Assembly (NCBI GenBank): GCA_016780605.1
Contig: JADHLS010000464.1
Location: 1 to 5,309 of the forward strand
DNA length: 5,309 nt
From: Reyranella sp.
Lineage (GTDB): Bacteria > Pseudomonadota > Alphaproteobacteria > Reyranellales > Reyranellaceae
Direction of reading: 5' to 3'
Translations under genes and position numbers: made by a program
In this document: positions 1-4,828 of the stretch, piece by piece
Layout: every line of letters begins with the position of its first letter
How positions within the stretch are numbered: position 1 is the first letter of the stretch
The notes under the pieces: model-generated
What the model was told of the DNA's origin: nothing
The model's database searches: none
The model's input: only the letters and a program-made list of their open reading frames with translations

Positions 1-546
1 GTCCACAAGATCGACATTTCCAAGGGCGAGCAGTTCAAGCCCGAGTTCCTCAAGATCAGCCCCAACAACCGAATTCCCGCGATCGTCGATCCCGACGGCC
101 CCGGCGGCAAGCCTATAAGCCTGTTCGAATCGGGCGCCATCCTGATCTATCTCGCCGACAAGACCGGGAAGTTCCTGTCGAAGGATCCGGTGCAGAAGTA
201 CAAGACGCTGGAATGGCTGATGTGGCAGATGGGCGGCGTCGGCCCGATGTTCGGCCAGGCGCATCACTTCCTGCGCGCCGCGCCGACCAAGATCGAGTAC
301 GGCATCAAGCGCTATGTCGACGAGGCGAAGCGCCTCTACGGCGTGCTCGACAAGCAGCTCGCGTCCAACGCCTTCGCCGCCGGTGCCGAGTACACCATCG
401 CCGACATGGCGATCTTCCCATGGACGGCGCGGCACGAGTGGCACACCGTCAATCTCGCCGACTTCCCCAACGTCAAGCGCTGGTACGACGGCATCAATGC
501 CCGGCCCGCGGTGACCAAGGGCATGGCGGTGCCGTATCTCAATTAG
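1..546 (+). CDS. Glutathione S-transferase, Nu-class (YfcG/YghU-like), 5' partial
   Basis: Reading frame 1 is open from the first base to the TAG at 544-546, giving 181 visible residues. The thioredoxin-like N-terminal domain is cut: roughly the first 20-50 residues, including the glutathione-thiol loop, lie left of the window. Visible are the cis-proline segment SPNNRIPAIVD (P26 of the visible part) and the LFESGAILIYLADKTG segment, whose Glu-Ser (E43-S44) binds the gamma-glutamyl part of glutathione in this fold. The helical C-terminal domain starts near residue 65 with WLMWQMGGVGPMFGQAHHF, close to what I recall of E. coli YfcG. The YTIADMAIFPW helix (N-capping box) and the RPAVTKG end are also typical. 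Family members are cytosolic and show disulfide-reductase or peroxidase activity with glutathione; the physiological substrate here is unknown. No partner gene is evident. Confidence 0.93.
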   Translation, partial: VHKIDISKGEQFKPEFLKISPNNRIPAIVDPDGPGGKPISLFESGAILIYLADKTGKFLSKDPVQKYKTLEWLMWQMGGVGPMFGQAHHFLRAAPTKIEYGIKRYVDEAKRLYGVLDKQLASNAFAAGAEYTIADMAIFPWTARHEWHTVNLADFPNVKRWYDGINARPAVTKGMAVPYLN

Positions 547-553
547 TGACGAC

Positions 554-622
554 TGTCATCCCGAGCGAAGCGAGGGACCTTTGAGGCGACAGGAAAGGTC
601 CCTCGCTTCGCTCGGGATGACA
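554..622. repeat. Perfect 29-bp inverted repeat (intergenic palindromic repeat)
   Basis: Bases 554-582 are the exact reverse complement of 594-622, with an 11-nt loop (583-593). The core reads CCCGAGCGAAGCGAGGGACC on the left arm. From memory, this resembles a short repeat found in many high-GC bacterial genomes that translates to strings such as SLASLGMT. It begins 7 nt after the GST stop, so as RNA it would be a very stable hairpin that could stop transcription or protect the gst 3' end. No T-run follows, so it is not a classical intrinsic terminator. The right arm and loop overlap the 5' end of the next gene. Confidence 0.9.
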
Positions 623-1012
623 GCGTTTGCGCTTCTGGCTCTTTCCGCCTGTGCCCAGCCCGGCGCGCCGCAGGTCTGTACCGCACCGCTCAAACCCGCC
701 GTCGCGATCGATCTCTACTTCGGTCGTGACAAGGCCATGGGCGGAGAGGTGACCGATGCGGAGTGGGGCGCTTTCGTCGCCGAGGTCGTCACGTCGCGCT
801 TTCCCGGCGGGCTGAGCGTGTTCGATGCCAGCGGCCAGTACCGCGACTCGTCCGGTCGCATCGTGCGCGAGCGCAGCAAGCGCCTGGTCATTGTCGTGTT
901 CGATGCGCCGGCGCATCGGGCCAGGCTCGACCAGATCATCGACGCCTACAAGCAGCGGTTCGGCCAGAACAGCGTGTTCCGTGTCGAGCAGCCGGTTTGT
1001 GCCGGCATTTAG
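581..1012 (+). CDS. DUF3574-family lipoprotein
   Basis: This small exported protein has 143 aa from a TTG start at 581, or 131 aa from the ATG at 617. The segment AFALLALSAC ends in a lipobox (L-S-A-C, Cys24 from the TTG start), predicting signal peptidase II cleavage and a lipid anchor. The mature part matches the DUF3574 pattern as I know it: DLYFGRD, then GGEVTDAEWGAFVAEVV, FPGGLSVFDASGQYRD, GRIVRERSKRLVIV, and a C-terminal DAYKQRFGQNSVFRVEQPVC. Cys33 and Cys140 could pair in the periplasm. Function is unknown. I prefer TTG because it supplies a basic n-region (R2, R3, R6) that the ATG start lacks. Its GAGGGA at 572-577 is only 3 nt away, however, so the start is uncertain. Both candidate starts lie within the inverted-repeat element. 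Confidence 0.82.
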   Translation: MRRQERSLASLGMTAFALLALSACAQPGAPQVCTAPLKPAVAIDLYFGRDKAMGGEVTDAEWGAFVAEVVTSRFPGGLSVFDASGQYRDSSGRIVRERSKRLVIVVFDAPAHRARLDQIIDAYKQRFGQNSVFRVEQPVCAGI

Positions 1013-1040
1013 GCGAGATCGCTATACCTTCGGACAACTG

Positions 1041-1068
1041 TTCATTGCGCCGGAAAACCGGCTAGATT
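1041..1068 (+). promoter_or_regulatory. Candidate dps promoter with a palindrome in the spacer
   Basis: TTCATT (1041-1046) and TAGATT (1063-1068) are 16 nt apart and resemble weak -35 and -10 elements. The spacer contains GCCGG-AAAA-CCGGC (1049-1062), a perfect 5-bp inverted repeat that could be an operator. It could equally be a short hairpin ending the upstream lipoprotein transcript, although no T-run follows. The -35 match is poor, so this is only a candidate. Confidence 0.35.
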
Positions 1069-1089
1069 GCCCCTGAAAGATCAGCCTGC

Positions 1090-1094
1090 AGGAG
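1090..1094 (+). promoter_or_regulatory. Ribosome binding site of dps
   Basis: AGGAG lies 10 nt upstream of the ATG at 1105 and fixes that ATG as the start of the Dps gene. Confidence 0.75.
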
Positions 1095-1104
1095 AAATCA
1101 GGTC

Positions 1105-1623
1105 ATGGCCAAAGACGCCAAATCCCGCCGTTCCGCCAATCTCGCCACACCGAACGGCCTCGGCGCCAATGCCGCCAAGGAAGTGGCGGGCGGGCTCAAT
1201 ATCCTGCTGGCCGACGTCATCGCCCTCTACTTCAAGACCAAGAATTTCCACTGGCACGTCTCGGGCCCGCATTTCCGCGACTACCATCTGCTGCTCGACG
1301 ACCAGGCGACGCAGATCGACGCCATGACCGACGTGATCGCCGAGCGCGTGCGCAAGCTCGGCGCCACGACCATCCGGTCGATCGGCCATGTCAAGCGTCT
1401 GCAGCGCGTGCTCGACAACGATGCCGAGTACGTGACGCCACGCGATATGCTGGCCGAGCTGCGCGAGGACAACATGGAGCTGCTGAAGCACATGCGCATC
1501 CTCCATGAGGTGTGCGACGAACACGGCGACATCGCCAGCGCCAGCCTCATCGAGAACTGGGTCGACGAGACCGAGCAGCGCGTGTGGTTCCTGTTCGAGA
1601 CAGCGCGGCAGACCGAAGGCTGA
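1105..1623 (+). CDS. dps: Dps-family DNA-binding ferritin-like protein
   Basis: This 172-aa protein has the usual Dps length. Dps proteins form cytosolic 12-subunit shells that oxidise Fe(II) with hydrogen peroxide, store the iron, and often bind DNA. The inter-subunit ferroxidase ligands are all present, in the same spacing as E. coli H51, H63, D67, D78 and E82: here H49 (in NFHWHVSG), H61, D65, D76 and E80 (in DVIAERVRKLG). The N-terminal tail MAKDAKSRRSAN is lysine/arginine-rich, as in Dps proteins that contact DNA through this tail. The C-terminal helix ENWVDETEQRVWFLFETARQ is typical. An AGGAG ribosome binding site supports the start. The gene stands alone, with its own candidate promoter, and converges on the hydroxy-acid oxidase gene. 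Control by OxyR, Fur or a similar regulator is common in the family, but I see no clear operator. Confidence 0.96.
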   Translation: MAKDAKSRRSANLATPNGLGANAAKEVAGGLNILLADVIALYFKTKNFHWHVSGPHFRDYHLLLDDQATQIDAMTDVIAERVRKLGATTIRSIGHVKRLQRVLDNDAEYVTPRDMLAELREDNMELLKHMRILHEVCDEHGDIASASLIENWVDETEQRVWFLFETARQTEG

Positions 1624-1629
1624 TCTTGC

Positions 1630-1689
1630 CGGACCGCGGGCCTCCGGCCCGCTCGTGAATCATGAGCGCGCAAGGATGCGCGCGGTCCG
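1630..1689. repeat. 60-nt cloverleaf-forming palindromic element
   Basis: This element lies between two convergent genes. A 6-bp closing stem (1630-1635 with 1684-1689, CGGACC/GGTCCG) encloses three abutting hairpins: 1636-1652 (7 bp, loop TCC), 1653-1665 (5 bp with one G-T wobble, loop AAT) and 1666-1683 (6 bp, loop AAGGAT). Every base outside the three loops is paired. The outer stem also extends to 9 bp in an alternative fold, competing with hairpins 1 and 3. No T-run flanks it. It is probably a REP-like interspersed repeat that may act as a bidirectional 3' barrier for dps and the oxidase gene. Confidence 0.75.
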
Positions 1690-1730
1690 AAAGAACATGA
1701 ACATGAGCCCCATGGAGTGGCGCGCCCAGC

Positions 1731-2954
1731 CTAAGACGCCCGCTTCACCAGCGCCGGGCCGATCTGCTTCAGGGCGCGCACGCCGAGTTGCTGCATGGCG
1801 GCGCGCGTCTCCTGCTGCAAGAGGTCGAGCACGCGCTCGACGCCCGGCTGGCCGAAGGCGCCGAGGCCCCAGAGATAGGGCCGGCCGATGCACACGGCGC
1901 GGGCGCCGAGCGCCAGCGCCTTGACGATGTCGGTGCCGCGGCGGAAGCCCGAATCGACGAGCACGGGGATCTTGCCGTCGACTGCCTCGACGATCTCTGG
2001 CAGGGCATCGATGGTCGAGCGGCCGAAGTCGTCGTCGCGCCCGCCGTGGTTCGAGACGATGATGGCGTCGAGGCCGTTCTCCACCGCCAGCGTGGCGTCG
2101 CCGGCGGTCATCAGGCCCTTCAGCACCAGCTTGGTCTTCACCGTGTCGCGCAGGCGCTTGATGAAGCTCCAGGTGAGGTTGGTGGCGCCGCTGGAATCGA
2201 CGCCGGAGACGTCGATGCCGTCGAAGTTCGGCTTGCGCTTGACGAAGCTCGGCAGGCCGAGGCCATGGCAATCCCCGCAGTTGCGCTTGTCGGTGCGCCA
2301 CAGCCGCACGAAGGTCTCCCAGTTCTGGCGGGCCAGCACGTCGACCGTGACGACGATGGTCTCCGCCCCGGCCTTCTCGGCGCGCTTGCTCAGCGCCTCG
2401 GCGACCTGCCACTTGTTGGTCGGATAGAGCTGGAACCACACGGGCCGGCCGCGCGCCTCGATCGCCTGCTCGATCGAGGCGGTGGCGACGGTCGAGAAAA
2501 TCTGCAGGTGATCGCCGCGGCGCGCGGCGCGCGACACGGCAAGGTCTCCGTCCTCGTGGAACGCCTTGTTGGATCCGGTCGGCGCCAGCACGACCGGACT
2601 GCCGTAGGTGCGGCCGAACAGCTCCATGCGCAGGTCGGGCTCGCTCACGTCGACCAGCCGGCGCGGCAGCAGCTGGAACTTCTGGAAGCCGTCGCGGTTG
2701 GCGCGCAGCGTCACCTCGTCGTCGATGCCGCTCGCCATGTAGCCGAAGTGCGCCGGAGGCACGTTCTTGTGCATCACCGGCTCGAAGTCGAACACGCTCA
2801 GCGCCTCGCGCGGCGACTCGATCAGCGGCTGCAGCGCGCGCGGCGCCCAGACCAGCGGATCGGGCAGCCGCTGCTCCTGGGCGAGGAGGTCGTTGCCGGC
2901 GAGCAGGGGACTCGCGGCGAGGTATTGCAGGAAACGACGACGGGCTGAGGTCAT
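1731..2954 (-). CDS. FMN-dependent alpha-hydroxy-acid oxidase/dehydrogenase with Tat signal
   Basis: This 407-aa protein belongs to the FMN-dependent alpha-hydroxy-acid dehydrogenase family (lactate dehydrogenase, glycolate oxidase, mandelate dehydrogenase), which oxidises 2-hydroxy acids to 2-oxo acids. The N-terminus ARRRFLQYLAASPLLAG looks like a twin-arginine signal, suggesting a periplasmic enzyme. Aligning by eye to spinach glycolate oxidase gives Y72 (GYMASG), Q175/Y177 (WFQLY), D205 (TVDV), flavin-contacting K279 (LVLKG), and catalytic H303 and substrate-binding R306 (SNHGGR). FMN-phosphate motifs are DSGFRRGTD and IGRPYLWGLGAFGQ. The usual Arg-Arg after the Asp is replaced by ARQNWET, and a CGDCH motif follows (C226, C229, H230). 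The gene starts 15 nt after the upstream deacetylase, so the two are probably co-transcribed. An AGGAG at 2958-2962 (complement) lies 3 nt before the ATG. Substrate and electron acceptor cannot be told from sequence. Confidence 0.93.
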   Translation of the reverse strand: MTSARRRFLQYLAASPLLAGNDLLAQEQRLPDPLVWAPRALQPLIESPREALSVFDFEPVMHKNVPPAHFGYMASGIDDEVTLRANRDGFQKFQLLPRRLVDVSEPDLRMELFGRTYGSPVVLAPTGSNKAFHEDGDLAVSRAARRGDHLQIFSTVATASIEQAIEARGRPVWFQLYPTNKWQVAEALSKRAEKAGAETIVVTVDVLARQNWETFVRLWRTDKRNCGDCHGLGLPSFVKRKPNFDGIDVSGVDSSGATNLTWSFIKRLRDTVKTKLVLKGLMTAGDATLAVENGLDAIIVSNHGGRDDDFGRSTIDALPEIVEAVDGKIPVLVDSGFRRGTDIVKALALGARAVCIGRPYLWGLGAFGQPGVERVLDLLQQETRAAMQQLGVRALKQIGPALVKRAS

Positions 2955-2957
2955 GGT

Positions 2958-2962
2958 CTCCT
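2958..2962 (-). promoter_or_regulatory. Ribosome binding site of the hydroxy-acid oxidase gene
   Basis: On the minus strand, AGGAG lies in the 15-nt gap between the deacetylase stop (2970-2972) and the oxidase ATG (2952-2954). The spacing of 3 nt is short but the match is strong. It supports both the chosen start and operon expression. Confidence 0.65.
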
Positions 2963-2969
2963 GGGTAGT

Positions 2970-4136
2970 CTACTGCCTTTCAGCCCACCCGATCATCTTG
3001 CCGAGGAAGGTGTCGCAGGCATCCATCTGGGAGCGCGCCACGAACTCGTTGGGCTGGTGGGCCTGGGCGATGTCGCCCGGGCCACAGATCACCGTCGGGA
3101 TGCCGTGGCCGCGGAAGATGCCGGCTTCGGTGCCATAGGGCACGGCATAGGTGCGGTTGCCGCCGGTCCATTGCAGGGCGAGCCTGGCCGCTTCCTCGTT
3201 TTCCTGCGGCAGCAGGCCGGGCACGAACGATCGCCGCTTCAGGGTGATGTTGGCGTCGGGGTGCTTGGCCTTCATCTTGGGCAGCAGCAGCTCGGCGATA
3301 TAGGCCTCGGCGCGGCGCTGCACCTCCCAGGGATCGTCGCCGGGCAGGGTGCGATAGCCCCAGTTCAGCGTGCACTCGCGCGCGAGGATGTTGCCGGCGG
3401 TGCCGCCGCTGATGATGCCGACATTGATGGTGGTGTGCCCCGGCACGGTGTCGAGGTCGGCACGCTTGCGTTGCGCCAGCTCGACCTGCAGCTCGTTCAG
3501 CCAATGGATGAAGTCGCCGGCGAAATGGATGGCGCTGACGCCGAGATGGGTCATCGAGGAATGCGCCTCGACGCCGGTGAAGGTGGCGAGGATGCCGCCG
3601 CCGGCATTCTGGGCGTTGACCACGCCCATCATGGTGGGCTCGCCCACGATCACCGCCTGCGGGCGGGGCACGCTGCCGACCAGCTTCTCGGCCAGGGTGC
3701 GGGCGCCCAGGCAGCCGATTTCCTCGTCGTAGGAGAAGGCGAAATGCATCGGCACTTTGAGCTTCGCCTTCTGGAAGGCGGGAACGTTGGACAGGCAGGC
3801 GGCGACGAAGCCCTTCATGTCGCAGGTGCCGCGGCCGTAGAGATTGCCGTCGTCCTTCGCCGTGAGATCCCACGGGTCGCTGACCCAGGCCTGGCCGTCG
3901 ACCGGCACGACGTCGGTGTGGCCGGAGAGGACGACGCCGTCCTCGCGGTCGGGGCCGATCGTGGCGAACAGGTTGGCCTTGCGACCGTCCTCGCTGGGAA
4001 CCAGCGTGCTGCTCACGCCAAAATCGTCAAGGTAGTCGCGGATATAGTGGATCAACTCCAGGTTGGAATTGCGCGAGGTGGTGTCGAAGGCCACCAGGCG
4101 CTTCAGCATGTCGACGGACGAGGGTGCGGTACTCAT
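2970..4136 (-). CDS. argE: Acetylornithine deacetylase (ArgE-type M20 metallohydrolase)
   Basis: This 388-aa protein matches ArgE in length and motifs. ArgE hydrolyses N-acetyl-L-ornithine to ornithine and acetate in the cytosol, using two Zn or Co ions. Visible metal and catalytic residues are H73 and D75 (LSGHTDVVPVDG), bridging D106 (YGRGTCDMKG), general base E138 with ligand E139 (SYDEEIGCLGA), E166 (VGEPT) and H360 (DIAQAHQPNEF). The dimerisation (lid) domain spans about residues 175-290 and includes the AHSS segment. I chose the ATG at 4136. A TTG start at 4172 would add 12 residues (LAPWHEPCDGAA), but the protein from 4136 has the normal family N-terminus. No clear Shine-Dalgarno precedes the ATG. 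Related M20 deacylases (N-acyl amino acid, succinyl-DAP) are possible alternatives. Many alphaproteobacteria use ArgJ for arginine synthesis, so a catabolic role is conceivable. Confidence 0.9.
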   Translation of the reverse strand: MSTAPSSVDMLKRLVAFDTTSRNSNLELIHYIRDYLDDFGVSSTLVPSEDGRKANLFATIGPDREDGVVLSGHTDVVPVDGQAWVSDPWDLTAKDDGNLYGRGTCDMKGFVAACLSNVPAFQKAKLKVPMHFAFSYDEEIGCLGARTLAEKLVGSVPRPQAVIVGEPTMMGVVNAQNAGGGILATFTGVEAHSSMTHLGVSAIHFAGDFIHWLNELQVELAQRKRADLDTVPGHTTINVGIISGGTAGNILARECTLNWGYRTLPGDDPWEVQRRAEAYIAELLLPKMKAKHPDANITLKRRSFVPGLLPQENEEAARLALQWTGGNRTYAVPYGTEAGIFRGHGIPTVICGPGDIAQAHQPNEFVARSQMDACDTFLGKMIGWAERQ

Positions 4137-4139
4137 GGC

Positions 4140-4162
4140 GGCACCGTCGCACGGTTCGTGCC
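4140..4162 (-). promoter_or_regulatory. Hairpin in the argE leader
   Basis: GGCAC (4140-4144) pairs with GTGCC (4158-4162). An alternative ACCGT-CGC-ACGGT hairpin sits at 4143-4155. The structure ends 3 nt before the argE ATG, exactly where the ribosome binding site should be. It could limit translation initiation, or simply reflect GC-rich sequence. Confidence 0.3.
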
Positions 4163-4179
4163 AGGGGGCCAATATCCTG

Positions 4180-4195
4180 ATTTCGCTGGCGAAAT
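4180..4195. promoter_or_regulatory. Operator-like palindrome between argE and tRNA-Ser
   Basis: ATTTCGC-TG-GCGAAAT is a perfect 7-bp inverted repeat, 16 bp overall. It lies 43 bp upstream of the argE start and 11 bp before the tRNA promoter -35 box, and is AT-richer than its surroundings. Its size and placement suit a dimeric repressor site, but I cannot name the regulator. Confidence 0.35.
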
Positions 4196-4206
4196 TGCAG
4201 GTTGGT

Positions 4207-4235
4207 TTGACTTGGGATGAGCCCGCCGCTAGAAC
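4207..4235 (+). promoter_or_regulatory. Sigma-70-type promoter of tRNA-Ser
   Basis: TTGACT (4207-4212) and TAGAAC (4230-4235) are separated by exactly 17 nt. The predicted start near 4242 leaves about a 43-nt leader before the tRNA. The -35 box matches the consensus at 5 of 6 positions, the -10 box at 4 of 6. Confidence 0.55.
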
Positions 4236-4284
4236 CGCCGCGCATCCGTCGTGGATATCGATCGCCGGGGTCTTAACGGGCTGC

Positions 4285-4377
4285 GGAGAGGTGGCCGAGC
4301 GGTCGAAGGCGGCGGTTTGCTAAACCGTTATACGGGGATAACTCGTATCGAGGGTTCGAATCCCTTCCTCTCCGCCA
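4285..4377 (+). tRNA. tRNA-Ser(GCU)
   Basis: A complete class II tRNA with encoded CCA (4375-4377). The acceptor stem GGAGAGG (4285-4291) pairs with CCTCTCC (4367-4373), and the discriminator is G4374. The D stem is 4294-4296 with 4308-4310. The anticodon stem 4312-4316/4324-4328 carries the loop TTGCTAA with anticodon GCT at 4319-4321, reading AGC and AGU serine codons. The long variable arm (ATACGGG 4330-4336 with CTCGTAT 4342-4348, one G-T pair) is the serine identity feature. The T arm is 4350-4366 with loop TTCGAAT. No mismatches break any stem, so it should be functional. Confidence 0.98.
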
Positions 4378-4434
4378 TTCCTGCTGCGCGCTACGCAGAA
4401 CAAGCCTGCTACGATGGTGCGCGAATCAGGAATG
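4376..4434. repeat. Imperfect inverted repeat starting at the tRNA CCA end
   Basis: CATTCCTG (4376-4383) is the reverse complement of CAGGAATG (4427-4434). After a 3-nt interruption, CGCGC (4387-4391) pairs with GCGCG (4419-4423), giving 14 bp around a 27-nt loop. Its left end includes the last two bases of the tRNA CCA. It may shape the 3' trailer for processing or be the remnant of a mobile or repeat element. No T-run follows. The rest of the gap to 4492 shows nothing recognisable. Confidence 0.45.
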
Positions 4435-4492
4435 CCCTCCGAAGCTTTAGCGCAGGTGTAACAACTGGACGTCGATCTGCGTCTACCGATCG

Positions 4493-4734
4493 ATGATCTA
4501 CGTCTGTCTTCTGCGGAGCGACGGTTTCCCCAACCAACGTTACGTCGGTCTGACCACGGACCTGGGAAGGCGCCTAGCCGACCACAACGTCGGAACGTCA
4601 TCTCACACGTCCAAGTTCGGGCCCTGGCGTCTGGTCACCTATGTCGCCTTCACCGAGCAGCCCAAGGCAACCGCCTTCGAGCGCTCCTGAAGTCCGGCTC
4701 TGGCCACGCATTCGCTCGAAAAAGATTATGGTGA
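4493..4734 (+). pseudogene. GIY-YIG nuclease-domain protein, frameshifted near the 3' end
   Basis: The intact frame 4493-4690 encodes 65 aa beginning MIYVCLLRS, with RYVG (residues 16-19), LGRRLADHN (24-32, catalytic-type Arg27 and His31) and AFER with Glu63. This is the small single-domain GIY-YIG family (about 80-100 aa; UvrC/Slx1/UPF0213-like), predicted to cut DNA; its cellular role is poorly known. The frame then stops at 4688-4690. One frame over, 4687-4734 reads LKSGSGHAFARKRLW and stop, which is the expected family C-terminus after FERY. A single missing base in codon 65 (TAC to TC, at 4685-4686) explains this. It is therefore a recent pseudogene, a sequencing error, or a truncated but still expressed protein. 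No clear ribosome binding site or promoter is seen. Base composition looks less GC-rich than its neighbours. Confidence 0.85.
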
Positions 4735-4746
4735 GGGTTCACCCTC
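4730..4746 (+). terminator. Weak hairpin after the GIY-YIG gene
   Basis: GGTGA-GGGT-TCACC (4730-4743) or, alternatively, GAGGG-TTCA-CCCTC (4733-4746) can form 5-bp hairpins overlapping the restored stop codon. Only a pyrimidine-rich CTTC follows, so terminator activity is doubtful. Confidence 0.25.
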
Positions 4747-4770
4747 CTTCTGCCCTAGGTTTCGGTCACG

Positions 4771-4802
4771 AAAAAGGGCGGCCCTCGCAGGAGGACCGCC
4801 CT
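4771..4802 (-). terminator. Intrinsic terminator of the OmpA-like gene
   Basis: Bases 4775-4786 pair with 4791-4802 (11 of 12 bp, loop GCAG). Reading on the minus strand, the GC-rich stem runs straight into TTTTT (complement of 4771-4775). It lies 26 nt after the stop codon of the OmpA-like gene, the expected place and orientation for a Rho-independent terminator. Confidence 0.88.
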
Positions 4803-4828
4803 CTGTAATCCAGCCGTGCCGGATCAGG

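Noticed and set aside
539..916. Minus-strand frame opposite the DUF3574 lipoprotein
   Set aside because: Its C-terminal part is only the translated inverted repeat (HPERSEGPF and SLASLGMT) and the rest mirrors the real gene.
1788..2948. Long plus-strand open frame of 386 codons opposite the hydroxy-acid oxidase
   Set aside because: It is the exact antisense of the FMN enzyme, rich in repeated G/A/E/D/R/L residues, with no family motif or ribosome binding site.
4136..4172. Upstream TTG start adding 12 residues to ArgE
   Set aside because: The extra residues do not look like the family N-terminus, the codon is rare as a start, and the ATG at 4136 gives a normal ArgE length.
3057..4220. Long plus-strand open frame of 387 codons opposite argE
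   Set aside because: It is antisense to a gene with complete M20 motifs. Its translation is low-complexity (G/A/V/D/H-rich) with no recognisable motif, as expected from GC-rich codon bias.
4285..4740. Genomic island or prophage inserted at tRNA-Ser
   Set aside because: There is no integrase, no duplicated tRNA 3' fragment within the window, and the segment is under 400 bp before the next ordinary gene.
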